From NCBI GenBank assembly GCA_037074705.1, contig CM073591.1:62498897-62562896 (forward strand): 64,000 nucleotides of DNA, written 5' to 3'. Under the pieces are notes generated by a model that saw only the letters and a list, made by a program, of their open reading frames with translations, was not told where the DNA came from and made no database searches. Below, one piece after another: positions 1 through 13,618 of the stretch; the stretch's first letter is position 1, and each line of letters opens with the position of its first letter. The translations under genes were made by a program, and so were the position numbers. This stretch comes from Zhengitettix transpicula. Its lineage: Eukaryota > Arthropoda > Insecta > Orthoptera > Tetrigidae.

Positions 1-1339
1 AAAACACAGTTAGGACTATTGAAGGATCTTGAGTACAAAACGACATTAATTTTGGTATATATATATATAATATTGTGGTAACCTATGAAAATTAAAATCA
101 ACGAAATGAGTGGAAAAATGCAATTTAACTCAAGCGAGTCAACGAAATTATCTGACAAAATAATCGATTTTGAAATTTATAAAATAATTTCGAGTGTCTC
201 TGGAAAATAAAATGTTAAATAAAATAATATCAACGTTGGGAATAATTTTATTTATATTTAATTTCTTTCATCAGATCGTATGGGCAAAATGAAATTGTTG
301 GAAAAAAAATTAACGAAACTTTTGCATTTCCTGCATTACGTTCTAGTTAAGAGCTTCACTTCACCACAGCACACTTAAAGATACAAACTTAATTAAAATT
401 AATACCGGAAATTTTTGGTAGTTCGTTATTATCTTAATTGATAAATTGATTATGCTTAAAGACTCTGATAAAAAAATTCATTAATTTTCTTATAGTTTCA
501 GTGATACTTCCAACGTATGAAAATAAAATTTTAAACTTTATGCAAAGTATAATATAATATAATATAAAAAATATATTGTAAAATTTGTGGCAAATAATAA
601 TGATCGAAGAATTAAAAATAGAAATGTAGTATTTTTTTTGTAGTATATTCTTTGACGTTAGAGCTAAACAAAATAAAATTGTAATACACTCAAAAAATTG
701 TTCGCGGAAAGTTGTTTACTATTTCTGAATTCATAAATTATTCTAGCCTTCATTAAATTGCCATAATTTTTTAAAATCTATATTTAAGCCTTCCAACGTG
801 AGAAAAATTACTACGAAAAATCCAAGTAGACCACACACCGTATATATTCGTCACAAAAATTTAGCATCCATTGCTGAACGCATCGAACAGTTTATTCCGT
901 ATTCGTATTCGTCAACTATTCGCTACGGTAGGAAATAACTACTACTGTTAAAAGTGGTCGAACAAATACGCTACCTTTGGCACAGATCCACAATTAAAAT
1001 ATTTATTTAGTCATACTTTGGACAACATATTCATAAGAACCCAGAAAATACTAAATATAACTTCCAAGATCACTGCTAACCAGGAAAAGATCTACGTCAG
1101 GAATGTAACGTCATGAGTGAAACAAGTACGAGAGTCATCCTAGAATCTTAAAACCCGTTCTCATCGTTGTAGGTGCAATATAAGGTAATTTTTTGTTTTT
1201 ACATATAGTATCCAACTTATATCCTGTTTTCGCTTTAGGGAAAACAAGGGTTTTGTTTCAATATATTGCTCTTAGAAAAGAAAAAATTAGTTTGAAAATG
1301 GTAGCTGTGGGCATGTTATTGCCTCCTGGTTGTTGTTTT
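1..1339. other. AT-rich DNA without recognisable gene
   Basis: AT-rich sequence with a short TA run near 55-70 and several short A/T runs. The longest open frame (1193-1414, plus) runs into the SINE that follows and has no recognisable domain. I see no repeat shared with the rest of the window here. Confidence 0.6.
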
Positions 1340-1530
1340 TTTATATTGATTTATTTAAAGTCGCTTCAACAGCTCTGGTTCTTAGCGCTCAGTATGGGAA
1401 AATCATTTTTGTAGTCGGGGAACTGATTTGACGAGAGTTTCTCTCACGCTCACAAACATCCATGCCCTCGCCGGGATTCGAACACGGGACCTCTGTGATG
1501 TGAGGTAGTCAGGTTGACACCACAGAAGGT
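1340..1530 (-). mobile_element. tRNA-derived SINE, copy 1
   Basis: On the minus strand the element begins with a tRNA-like head (about 1530 down to 1455). It contains a GTTCGAATCCC B-box-like block (around 1475-1486) and a GGTGT-type A-box region just inside the 5' end. The body reads through GTGAGCGTGAGAGAAACTCTCG and a GTTCCCCGACTAC block, and the 3' end contains an AGCTGTTGA-like block before an AT-rich tail. The same order of blocks recurs at 7180-7378, including the non-tRNA body, so this is a dispersed SINE and not a tRNA gene. The tRNA isotype is uncertain because the anticodon stem does not pair cleanly. Confidence 0.8.
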
Positions 1531-4500
1531 TGGGTGCTGGTTGTCTTAAACCATGGAATTATTTTTACGTTGCGTGAGAGTTAAATACTTAGCACTACAC
1601 AAATTGTCCAGTTAAGAGACTCACAAATCGCTGACTTGTTACAGGCTACAATATTGTAGAAATTTAATATTTTACGTATATTAATGAGACATATCTTTAA
1701 AATAAGAACTTGGGTACGATGATAAAAGAGCATTACACTTTAAACAGCATCTAATGAGAGAAGTTACCTTCCTCCATAGCCCATCAGAATATAATAGACA
1801 GCCCGAACCAAAGGTGTATGGCGAGTTGTATTCTGGAACGTGCGCTCAGGTTATTCTCACATTGAGTGTACTATTGTCATTTATGGAGTATAATTGCATA
1901 AAATAAGTCGAGAGTCCCTGACGCAAAACCTGGAATTTCCGAAGTTTCGAAAATGTTTTCCCGTGAGCCTTACGAAGGGAATGTACGAGAAAACATATGA
2001 AAGAATGATGATAATTATAGAGTAATAATTGCTCCTATAGAAGACTTGAAAGAGTTTTAAGCGAAAATTTTGGTACACAGAATTAGGTGAACGTGTGCCA
2101 TTGTTATGTCTTTATTAGCGCGTGTTACTTTAATCATCCACTATTTTCGGAAGAGCATCGCAGATTCTGTCTATCTTGCGTTGCTCCCCTAACGTCTTTG
2201 GGTCGTTATCCTCGTTTCCTCATTGATCGCACGGGCACGCTCCGTCTCCTTCTCATCGCTTTCTTTCATCTTCTTTGTAGGAAGACATCGCCATTCATGG
2301 TTAACACAGAGAGGAATTCACAATTAGCTGATTTATGCAGTGCTAGGGAGAACACTGCGATAGTCTTTCGACAAAGAATCTGGATATAAGTAATACGTCT
2401 TTTTGTAAAAGTTGTGTGGTATTACTTTTGCCTACAGAAAGTCTCCATGAAATGTATGTCGATAATTTATGATACCCAATATTCAAAACAGAATTTACCT
2501 TTCAGCTTTTAACTAACGATAAAATTATTAACAAATATTCTAATTTACATTAGTGTATGAAGTACTCAAGTGCTCATTGAAAATATTGCACCACAGCCAC
2601 TGATGAAATGTTTCTTTCTTATTTCCTATTGGAACCATCTAGTTTCCCTGGAGTGGAGGTTAGCCAATGTAATCGATATACCCATTACATTTCCTGCCGA
2701 GAGCATATCTAGTCCACATTTCTTGGTAAAATCTGTTAATATCGTGGAACCTCACATCGACGAGAAACTCTTTCCAAGCGATGTATTTCACTAGCGTGTA
2801 ATATGTATTAGATTCTCGAACCTGCTAGGCACGGTTCGATTAGACTTTGGTGAAAATATTTGTCTAGTTGATATGTATGGATGTAATTTGCTACGAATAT
2901 CTCGATGGAAGTTTGAGAAAAAATACATAAACAATTATGCAAACAAATAAATAACACAGTTTTAACATAAAAAAGTCTTATAAATTTGTCTTGAATTTTT
3001 CGACACTTCTTAACACTTCACTTCACGAAAATAAAAGAATAAAAGTCACACCTCCCTATCTACTTCGCTTCACGAATCTATTTAGAATATTTTTAAACCT
3101 TCTTGTTGCTGAGAAATGTCGTCTACAGGAATTGAGGAAGGACAATCAAACCCTGCGGATGCGGAATATCAAACGCCACGATATTATCAGGTACCACCAA
3201 ATTTTATTTTTAAACTTGAACGAAATGGAGCTGTAAAACGAAATAGGACAAATAAACGTAGTTCTTCAAAAGTTATACGCGGTAAAGTGCATTAATTTAG
3301 AATGGCGTATCAGACGAAAAGCTTAGAGGTAAGTAATCGCTCACTTATTTAAGAAGCAATCCAGGGGAAAGTTCAGGGAGGCGGCATTTCCCAGGGGCCA
3401 AATAAACTCGAACGCTCGCGCCACCCCGGGTCACGGGTGCAGCGATTAACAGGGGGGAGAAGATTCTCAAATTGGAACGAATTCCTTTGTAATGTCGCAC
3501 TGACAACGAATATATTTATTCTTACAAAGGAAACGCGGATTGAAAAAAAAATATAAAAACGCATACAAAGGCTTATTAAAATTAATTTAAAAAATTTGGA
3601 AATGGCAATAAGAATTTAATTCCATCACATAGAGATTTTTAAACCATAATTCCTAAAGAATTCATAAAAAATTGTATGATTATGACGATGATTTAGAGAT
3701 TAACAATCTTATATAAATGATGTCCCAGATTTCTGTACCCATAAATCTAATCTATTATAACAGTAGTTAACACAAAATTAAATATAAGGTTTTATAATAT
3801 TTTCAACACAATAAACAAATTTACAGACTTCATTTTCTTCAGAATTTTTAAAAACTCTTTACTTTTCGATTTTTTCCGCCGAGAATTAAAGTGCATACCG
3901 TACATTAACGTCACGGCTTTGATTATATTACAGATACAGCATATGAGACTTTAAACAAGGAAATTGATTACAGGGAACATAAAGACTGTTTAGTGTATTA
4001 GCCGATACGCCACGAGGTTATTACAGGCGGAAAAGGAACAGAATACTAAAATCTTTTCTCGGCATAGGGGTTTTAAAATTTCATGTCGCAAAAGTTTAGA
4101 GGGCCATTTTCGTGAATTTTATCCTTGTCAGTTTCCTCATTAGTGGCGACATGTTCGTTAGCGAAAAGAGTGCTGGACAAATTAATAATCAGAGCGGCAG
4201 AAATCTCTATTCCTGGAAGCAGTAAAGCCTCCTGAAGTGGAAAGAATGCACGCAATATTGCAATTCTCTCACCTTAATTGCATGCAACTGAACTACTGTA
4301 ATATGGTAGCATGCTGTTAGATTGCTTCGCTGAACTCCAAGAATATAAACTTTTTTAAATGTAAAACAGTAGAATAGATATTTTTCTTTTACGAGGCAAT
4401 AAATATTATAACTAGGTTAAATTAAAATCAAACTGAGATACGCAGATTAAGGTAATAAATCTTTATTATTCGTTGAAACGTTTTACACGCCATTTTCGTT

Positions 4501-7179
4501 TACGACAATTTTTGCCATATTATGTAATTTGACGTTTATGTACCACGTAACATAATAATAGCACACATGCAACAATTTTTTTTCTAACGAAACATAAGAG
4601 ATGAAGCAATACAATCGAAATTCATAATTAAATTGCTTAAGTAATTATTATTTGTATTTTAGAATACACATTAATAAATAATGAATTGAGATTTTAGTTT
4701 TTTTTTAACTTTCTGAGCAACATCTGATATCCCGAGTATTCATTTCCCATTCTTCTATTAGACAGAAATGGAATGAATTCTATCTATGGTGCATACTTGA
4801 AGTAATTTTATTTTCTGGACTTGAAAAGAATTAGTAGAATATATAACAATAAATTTAAATATTTTCCAAATATATCAATAATATTAATTTAATTCAAAGC
4901 GTATGCTGGAATGTTCTCAAACACCTCGTATTCCTGAGTTTATCATAATGTCAAAAATATTAATTGATCCCATAACGTAAACCGACTTGGGGTTAAATTC
5001 AGTCTAGAATATCACCAATCAGCTTAGCGATCCGGGAAAATTTTGCATTCTTCACAAATCTTGGTGCTTTAAAATTATATTTCATTTATATTTTCCACGT
5101 CCCATTCCCCGCTATTGTCCCATCTCCACAATATATTATCCAGATTGAAAGGAAAATGTGTATCAAGTGCCATTGAAATATCTGGGATATACACAAAGAC
5201 ATTAGAACCACATCATTTATTGTAAGAACGTTAAAAACTTATATGTTGACATTAAGAGCCATTTTAGATAAATTGCTAAAAAGTTTTTTTTTTACTAAAC
5301 TCGAAAATTCGGAAATAAATCCGATCCATGAGCACTTTATAATATCTATGATCCGTTAGTATAACAAAGAATAGGTACTGTCAGATGCGCAGCAGAAGAA
5401 AGGAGAAGGTGGAATAGTGGATTGTCGTCAGTTTGTGAAGTCCCACTTCCAAAGAAGCTACCATTCTTAAACACATTAATTATATTCTTACTAACAGGAT
5501 ATACCGGAAGCGGCTAGGTCTATTATTATCTCTTAACTTTTACGTATGAGTTTTTTCGGTGTACAACATATCCTGAACTGAATTCAATATATTTACTTGT
5601 GGCAATGTTTTTATTACAGTTTTTACTCTACAAAGTTTCCGTAACAAAGGTTCGTGTTAAACAGATTCGCGGCCTATCCCCAGTACAATTACGGGGCAGT
5701 GGCCTACTGCGCAACATATCTTGTCACAACTTGCTATTTCTCGCGCAATTCCAGTCGCCGGAAGGAGTTATGTTTCACATTTGTTATCTTTAGTGTAAAT
5801 AAAACAATTAACCCAATATTGTGGCAGTTTTTCCTATCTAAATAAAATTTGGACATTATGAGAGAACGTCGTACCGAAATAACGCAAAAGAAACACGTGA
5901 AACAATAATAAAGCCTGTGTGTAGAAATAAAACTTTATTTCAATTGTCTTTAAACAGTAGAATGCTTATGCACATCTTGTTTCTATTGAGCCTTACATAT
6001 ACGTTATCATTAATTATTGTTCCTTTATTGAATCAAATAAAATCAGATCTAAACTAATGTCACGAATTTCTAAGAAACATTTTATTATTAAATAATTATC
6101 AATGTAATAGATAACAATGAAATTGCATAATTTAGTCATATATCATAATATAATTCTATTCTCGTATTTCTATTTCTAATTTTTAAACTTAGAATGCATA
6201 ATTAGTGACGAATGCTAATACGAACAAATCAACATAATAATTCTATAGCAAAAATTAAATGATAACATCTTTAAAAACGAATTTTATTTCTGTTTTAGAG
6301 ATTTGCTATATTTTTGTTACAATAACTATTTTTAATTTTTTAGAACGTTCGGTCAACAAAGAAATAAAGTTCGTAACAATAAACTTAGTAAACTATTTAA
6401 TATTTTTTTTTGCAGAAAAGTTGCAACTTATGAAATAAAGAAAATGGTCTACATATAAATGAAGCATAGTGATAATATTCTTAAGAAAATATTTGGGGTA
6501 TAAATTCATTTCCTTTTCATTCGTTCCTTAAAAACTATGAACATATTGTTTGGATCACAACCCGTCATAAAAATTAAGAGCGGTTTTCTGAATACAACAA
6601 GCAAACGGAAAGGTTTAATGGATATGATAGAAAATAATACCTCCTATTAAAGTGTGTCTAACGAGTAACGAAAATTTCGCACAGTTTCATAATTCATATT
6701 TTCACAAACCTACCTTGTTCTTATTTTAATTATATGCATAATAAATTAAACTATCCAACTAATATAATTTTAACAAAACGGTTTGCCAGTCTCTTACAGG
6801 AACAATTTTTAGAAGCCAGTGTTACGTAAAAATGGGTTTAATCAATGAATAGTGTGAGGATGTAACGTGGAATTATTAAATAAATTTTTGAGGTTTTGTA
6901 GAATAATAATAAATAGGAAAAATGAAGGGGTCAAAAGTGAGATAGATTATGTTGTTAGTGGAAATAAATTTAGGGGTTTGAATTTAATATTTGATGAAGT
7001 TATGAAAAAAGTTTTGTATCTACGTATGGCGGAGAATCGACAAGTGAAATTTTAACTGCTGATTACCTATGTATTACAATTAAAAATATATGTATAAGCG
7101 ATATTCGGAAGAATAGCTAAGAATATCGGTTATGAATTATAAATTCAACTAGTCAATTTTATTTGCAACTATTATTATT
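1531..7179. other. Long AT-rich stretch without recognisable gene
   Basis: No domain, splice-bounded reading frame or window-shared repeat was recognised. Open frames such as 2087-2389 (plus, 100 codons) and 5654-5845 (plus, 63 codons) have no family signature. A small GC-rich island at about 3375-3480 and another at about 5670-5770 stand out from the AT-rich background but have no assigned function. Confidence 0.5.
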
Positions 7180-7378
7180 TTTATATTGATTTATTACAGT
7201 CGTATCAACAGCTGTGGTTATTAGTGACGCAGAATTGGAACTAATTTTTTTCTAGTCGGGGGACTGATGTGCCGAGAGTTTCTCTCACGCTCACAAATAT
7301 CCCTGCCCTCGCCGGGATTCAAACCCGGGACCTTTGTGATGTGAGGCAGTCACGCTGATCCCTACACCACAGGAGGTC
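7180..7378 (-). mobile_element. tRNA-derived SINE, copy 2
   Basis: Second copy of the SINE at 1340-1530, in the same orientation. The minus strand reads CCTCCTGTGGTGTAGGGATC (A-box-like) followed by a CCCGGGTTTGAATCCCGG T-arm-like block. The shared body (GTGAGCGTGAGAGAAACTCT) and the AGCTGTTGATACGACTG block follow, and the copy ends in an AAT-rich tail. The T-arm (CCCGG/CCGGG) is better preserved here than in copy 1. It would have been transcribed by RNA polymerase III and moved by a LINE partner that cannot be identified from this window. Confidence 0.82.
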
Positions 7379-8250
7379 AAGAGCTATTATATCTAATACA
7401 TTAAATGTAAATATTTACACATTGTTATTCACCCCTAGACAACAAGGTATCGATGAATCAAAATAAGATATGGATTCTGAGGAAATCTTAAATTTATTAA
7501 CATTACAGGCAGTTTATTTAATAGACTACAAAAAACAAACATTATCTTTTTAACATAAGAAGGAAACTTAGCTACGATATACATTATTTCGATAAGACAC
7601 TAGTTAATTAACTAACTGCCACTCACAATTGTAAACTAATTATGACTCAGTAATCGATTAATAACTCAGGGATATATTGAAAAAAGTCGACAGGAAATGA
7701 TAAACGCTTATCAGCGGACGCTGATTAATGTTTACCTGCTGCGTTTTCCAATTTTTCATTAAAAGATGAATGAATTGTGAGGCTCACAATTTATAAGGTA
7801 AACAGAATCCGTGAAACTATTGAGAAAGTAATTTGCAAAATATGACGCAACTTACGAGTATGAAGACATCAGGCTTTTAGTAAATTATCACTTAATGTAG
7901 TTCAAAATTTAGAACTAAATAACAGGAAACTGTCAAAATGAAAAAAAAGTTCAATAAATATTGGGATCAGACAAATTAATAAGAACGAAGTAAGTGGAAG
8001 GAAAAACTTTTCCATCCGATTTATATACATTCTCGACACATTTCTTCAGTTAGTTTTCTTTCTAGTATTTGCATAAAATAAATTGTTCATTGTTATCTGA
8101 AATCCATCTCCTTCATAAATGATTTAAAGAATTTTCTATTTTGTACATTCAACTATAATAACATATTCATTAGTTTATGTTTGTAACAACACACTTCTGA
8201 TGTGATCCAGACTCATTATAAATGGAATAACAACTGCCTTATATTCTGCT
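7379..8250. other. AT-rich spacer, nothing recognised
   Basis: AT-rich sequence between the second SINE and a Rep-B copy. I see no ORF of note and no shared repeat. Confidence 0.55.
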
Positions 8251-8956
8251 ACTAGCTGGGTGTACGGCGTTTCCCGAGTTTTATATATCCATAACCCCCG
8301 ATTTGACTATAATCTAGATTATTTTTCCGCTGCTTTTATGTAACGCACCTCAACTCCTATCCCTAAATATGTTCACGTCCCATGCCAAAAGGGGTTAAAT
8401 TTATTGACCTTGAAAAAATTTATTTCGACGAATATATCGGGCGTTTTAACATGTTCGAAAATATTCCCCAGCCCAGTCCCTCTACTGTGGGTTAAACAAA
8501 TAGCTGAATGTCATACTTAAACTTACTCCAATCTCGGCTGTATTTGTGGTATTTTTTTGTAACGCCCACACCCACACCCTTAAGCGTGCTCCTTTTTCAC
8601 GCTTGTAAGGGGTTAAAATTATACACAGATAACATCCGTAGAAGCACTATCAATCTCTTTGACCTCTACAAATATTTATATAACTTAAATATCGGCCGTT
8701 TTGTCACCCCAACCCTGTGTTCCCCTTGCCCTAACCCTAAGGATGCTCTTCGTGGGGGTTAAATAGCAAGTTGATTATCATAAATGAACTCAGCGACATC
8801 CATAACCTTGATTTGACTAGAATCTCGGTTCTTTTCGCGTTACTTTCTTGTAACTCCCCTCCACCCCCATCCCTAAGGATGCTCCTTTACCGTGCTGTAA
8901 GGGGTTGAAATTATACTCAGATAACAAACACTCTGATTTATTTATTATATTGTAAT
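8251..8956 (+). repeat. Rep-B interspersed repeat, short copy
   Basis: Starts with ACTAGCTGGGTG and ends near CAAACACTCTGATTTATTTA, matching the two ends of the 3.2-kb copy at 25575-28800. The inside holds about three diverged units. Each contains a block of the type ATTTGACTAGAATCTCGGTT, then a C-rich stretch with 'CCCTAAGGATGCTC', then 'AAGGGGTTAAAATTATACAC'. The C-rich stretches make this region stand out from its AT-rich surroundings. No protein is supported; the ORF at 8508-8762 is a chance frame. I cannot place the family with certainty. Confidence 0.75.
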
Positions 8957-11900
8957 CAAAGTATTGCATCAAAGGCTGAACACTTTAATCGGAAAAAAAT
9001 TCCAAACTAACCATAGGTAGTAGAAATTTAGACTGACATAAGTGTGCAAACAAATTCTCTAGGATTTTAGTGTTTGAAATTATCAATACATTCGTTTGTG
9101 TTCAATTTTTTTACTGAATATAGATTTTAAAATACGAGAAATTTAAATTACCATATTTGTAAGCAACTTGTCATTCATATTTTAATATCTACTAACAATG
9201 GTCTTAAATACGAAATAAATTCAAATAAATGGAAATTTACAGGAATAATTTCAATGGGTTGATACGCTCAAAATTGTATCATGAACCATAGATAACCGTT
9301 TCACACGTGAAATGCAAAAATAGAAACAGACTTCTCTCATCCTGTGGTAATCTCATCTAAAATTTTCCTCAGATTGTTCTCTTTCACCTGATTTAAGTAA
9401 ATAAGTGAATACTTATTTAAAGTTTATATTTGGATTAAATATTTTGCGATACTCAGAACATTTTACTGTGTTCCAACTGTATTTATAGACTGTCTAAATA
9501 CGGGAGATCGCTGCTTAGCGTATGAGAAACTATTGAAACAATCTCGAAGTGATTGTTTCTCGACTATAAACGATATTAATTGAAAACAATACAGTTACAG
9601 TGACGGGTTTTGTTTTGTGTGTTATTGTTACATGTAGAGTTGTATGTTTAATAACAGTGTATCCTCCTGGTGACAGAGAATACGATTAAATATTATCTGA
9701 ACTTATTCCCTGCTACAGCCAACTAGTTAAAAATTCCTCTGTTTTGTTTTTCATTTCCAATTACACCCTTCGCAGGAGCTTTTTCGAGCTCGCAGAATTT
9801 GTGGTTGTTCTGAATGTGCTTTTAGAGCGTACTGAATTGGAATTCCCGTCGACGGTGAACCGAGCTCTGCGTATCCATTAAAGAAAGCGACAAATAAGCT
9901 AACACGGAAATTCACGGGGCCTTCAAGTTCAAATAAGATTTTAAATTATTTTGCTTACAAAATTATTGAGTTGACGAATATTTTGCACAAATAATTCACA
10001 AAATAAGCAACAACATTTGAATATAATATATTTTTTGTCTAAAAAAAGTAAAAAACAATATCACGTTTGGTTTTCCACACACTACAAGTGGAGCGTCTCT
10101 AAGTAAATGATTTGTAAATAAATAATAATAAATGATTTAGTTTGTCACTAAACTAATTTCTTTAGATTATTGTACATTTTCAGAAGCGTGACTTTCATCA
10201 TCAACCGCTATTTATTTATTTTTAATCTTAAAAAATCACCATGCCAGTTATTTTGAGACTGAGAGCGTGTAAACCACATCAAATTTATGTTTTACTATAC
10301 TTACTATATTTAAAATTATTAATAAATTTCAATGATAAAAATTAACCAATTGGAATAAAACTTCGAACACAGTTAATGATAGGACTATGACTGAAAAATA
10401 TGAATGACTGATAATCGTGAAAAATGAAACAGAAAACAAAAAAGGAGAGAATAAAGAAGAGTAGGGAAAAAAAGGGTTTCTGCTTACGAGGTGAACAACG
10501 TTAAGCGGAATAAATATCAGTATTTTGGGACGTATTAATATGAATACTTTGTTGATTTGAATATGATACACACTCATATGAAATTATTCATTTCGGATGA
10601 ATGTCCTGGAGAATTATATATAGTCTGTGCAGCTCCCGGAATTATTTGATTCTTCACGGAATAATTCAGATTATCTTTTCATTTTTGAGTAACAGACTCG
10701 CTGGCTTATTATTCAACAGCTCAGGAAGTTTCCGAAGAAGTTTCAATTTCGTCTTAAGTGAGGAATACCGTGAGCTCGAAGAAAAAATAGCGGCAGCCGT
10801 AAATTGTAACAGACTTTGACATATTTAGTTTCGCCCAGCGAATGAGATACACATCTCGGATTTATGAAACTTATGGTGACAAGTAAAAAAGTGTTAAAAT
10901 TTTTTATTAGAAATCCCCAGATCCAACAATTTCTACTTCTTGAGTGTTTAACTTTTCGTTATTCTTTTTTTCCACTAGGCTCGGAATGTTGAAGACTGAC
11001 AAAGGAGCATCACTCGACTTTCCTGAATTGGATTTACTAGTTTTTCAGGCTGAATTATCGTTTTAATATTTAATGAATGAATATGACCCAAAGCTTTGCT
11101 TTAGAGTGATTTTAAAAAATCAAATGCATTTAATACTTGTACTTATGAAACATTTTATGATTTTTAATTTTGATGAAAAATACTCATTGCAGATAGATAG
11201 GAAATTAACATTCTTTGTTAAATGGTCTAAATGATTTAATTGCTTAACCAAACGTTCCGTTTAAATTTTAACATGAATATGTTACATTGTAAGTAAAGTG
11301 GTATAAATATTGACAGTGGCCGGATATGAGACAGAATAGAACATTTATGTGAATTTCTGAGGTCAAAGTTAATTCTGCTAGTACACAATGGTTGATACGT
11401 CTTATATGTACGCATAAATATGCTTTATGTTAATGTGGAATATAATATATAACTATGCAAGGCCCAGTATTCCACGCAAAGTTAGTTTTAAGTGAAGTCT
11501 AAACCGAATAAAGCTCCGATGTTTTAGACTTCTCTTTTCAGCTCGTTTTCAAGGGCTCTTAAGTTTTATTGTCACACTTGGTCAAGCCTCGGTTTAACTC
11601 GCAGTGTTTAGTGTTATCTCCGTGGTGACACCAGTTCAGTCGATGTCTTACGGACGTAACACAAATATGTCGGTAGGGATGAAAATTGCTGTGTATATTG
11701 CGCGTGAATAAAGCCGGAATTAGTCGATTTGACCTGAGCAGGAATATACGGAAACTTCAAGTAACAAAAAAGTACGAGAATCAGATATGGCACAAGCAAA
11801 AGTAGTTCAAGGTGAGATTACTTTAAGGAGATTTGGATTTATTCATTACCCGTTGGCACGCACTAACCTTAGGCTTCAAACTTTCCTTTGCGAACACAAT

Positions 11901-12450
11901 TGCCAGTTTCTGTAACAACCCATATATAGGTTATATAGGTATTTTAGCAATATATTAGTGCTTCCAAGGATTTTTTATTCTTAGTGACATAGAAACAACA
12001 ACACATTATATTTGTATTTATTCTCCCTGTGAAAATAAATGTTTTTGTTGCATTTATTGGCTACAATAATTATTTATAGCAGTCAAATATACTGTTTAAT
12101 TAAACAGAAAATATTTATTTTCAATTTCTAAAAGTATTAAATATCCTACAAAAACACTTTTATTTAAATTACGTCATTTTTAATGAACAAAAAATTCAGG
12201 ATAAGACGAATTCTGGAAACTAATTAATTCTGAAAATTTATGTTAATATTAATACTCGTCAGAATTTAAATTCACTTCTTTCTGTTCACTTTAGTTATTC
12301 GGAAAGTAATAATGTAGTATTCGAGAAAGGAATAAGGGATTTTTTTTAAGTTCACATGATATAATGTTCAACCTCGTCCCGGCACAATGCAAAGTGTACT
12401 CCATATAAGAAGGTTAATGTGATGTCACGGGGGCCAACAGAGAGGTCTTG
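8957..12450. other. AT-rich stretch, nothing recognised
   Basis: No recognisable gene. A more GC-balanced patch at about 9770-9900 and small frames at 10329-10577 (minus) and 10601-10819 (plus) lack any family signature. Confidence 0.5.
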
Positions 12451-12955
12451 CGGAGGCTACTTTTGGGGATGCCTTCACATCTCTCTCTCTTTTTTTTTTT
12501 TTTTTTGAACTAAGGTTCCCACATGCCGAGGCATCTTGATCTGTTTTGAGAGGTGCATGTTCCGGGGTCGCAGACCTTGGGCATACGGTAAGAGTTGTCC
12601 GCTATTCCCATTATAATAGTCGGCCAGCTGCCTCCTAAACTGGTCGAGGCGCGGAGAAGGAAATGCTGCGTCCCCACAGCAAACTCCTCTCCCGCTATCG
12701 GAAGGGCGTGGAACAAGTACCCAATGCCCGACCTACCTGATGCAGGTTTTTCTAGTGTTTGTCCTGCATTTATTTTAGGCGAATGCCAGGTAGGATCCTT
12801 AAACCATAGCCCGGGGGCCCTAGCTACCCTTGGCTCTACCCTTCCTCTACCCTTTCGCATCCCCCCTTTCACTCCCTTTCCTATGCTATAAGAGGGAGTT
12901 GCCACTATGTGGATTACCCTATACATAGCCTGTCTACAATAATATTAATAAAAAA
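12451..12955 (+). repeat. Rep-A poly-A-type repeat, copy 1 (plus)
   Basis: One of eight copies of a family whose plus-sense order is as follows: GGCTACNTTTGGGGATGCC, then a CT-rich/T-rich run, then GAACTAAGGTTCCCACA, then CAGACCTTGGGCATACGGTA. After these come GGCCAGCTGCCTCC, GGAATGCTGCGTCCCCACAG, AATGCCCGACCTACCTGATG, GTAGGATCCTTAAAC and a 3' end TCATGTAGCCTGTTNCC plus an A run. Here the inner T run is expanded (about 12490-12506) and the 3' end is slightly diverged. A 138-codon minus-strand ORF (12510-12926) and a 98-codon plus-strand ORF (12595-12891) are carried by the repeat and are not gene evidence. Confidence 0.85.
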
Positions 12956-13274
12956 TTGTCACGGGGGTATTCCGAAACATATTACTGCACGATTATTATA
13001 CTGAGTTGTTTTTTAAAAATGAGTTAAGAATAATACAGAAAATTGGAAGAAACATTGACCCGGCCCACAGTGATTGCTACAGTTTTAATACAGCGTTTTT
13101 AACGGTCAGATATTGAGACTATAAATATATGTATATATCGTATATAATATTTTAGATTTTATATAAAATGTGTATTCAGTAAGCATTTTTTGAATAAAAT
13201 ATAAGTTGCAAAATGTATTCCATTTCACGTACATGAAGCATGTCCCCGACACAAACCGAATACGCCACGCCATC
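12956..13274. other. Spacer between inverted Rep-A copies
   Basis: About 320 bp of AT-rich DNA separating two oppositely oriented Rep-A copies. It contains a TA-rich patch at about 13120-13150. No gene was recognised. Confidence 0.6.
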
Positions 13275-13618
13275 TTTTTTTTTTTTTTTGGCAACAGGCT
13301 ACATGAGGGTGATCCACATTGGCCAACTCCCCTTTAATAGCATAGGAAGGGATTAGAAAGGGGGGATGCGGAAGGGTAGAGGAAGGTAGCCAAGGGTTAC
13401 TAGGGCCCCCGGGCTATGGTTTAAGGATCCTACCTTGCATTCGCCTAAAGAAATGCAGGGAAAACCCTTGAAAAACCTGCATTAGGTAGGCCGGGCATTG
13501 GGTACTTGTCCCACGCCCTTCCGATAGCGGGAGAGGAGTTTGCTGTGGGGACGCAGCATTTCCTTCTCCGTGTCTCGACCAGTTTAGGAGGCAGCTGGCC
13601 GACTATTCCAATGGGAAT
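13275..13618 (-). repeat. Rep-A repeat, copy 2 (minus, 5'-truncated)
   Basis: In plus coordinates the copy begins with a T run (13275-13289), the complement of the poly-A tail. It continues through GCAACAGGCTACATGAGGGT and stops at TTCCAATGGGAAT, so its 5' third is missing. The intact tail with a truncated 5' end is the usual signature of target-primed reverse transcription. Confidence 0.85.

Noticed and set aside
1455..1530. Functional tRNA gene
   Set aside because: The T-arm and boxes are tRNA-like, but the anticodon stem does not pair well and the same non-tRNA body follows in a second copy at 7180-7378, so it is a SINE head.
5599..5845. Two overlapping plus-strand ORFs as a small gene
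   Set aside because: They use different phases of one GC-richer patch, have no recognised domain and no confirmed splice sites.
12510..12926. 138-codon minus-strand ORF as a gene
   Set aside because: It lies in antisense to Rep-A copy 1. Fragments of the same peptide recur in other Rep-A copies (48571-48777, 62419-62625), so it is a by-product of repeat sequence.
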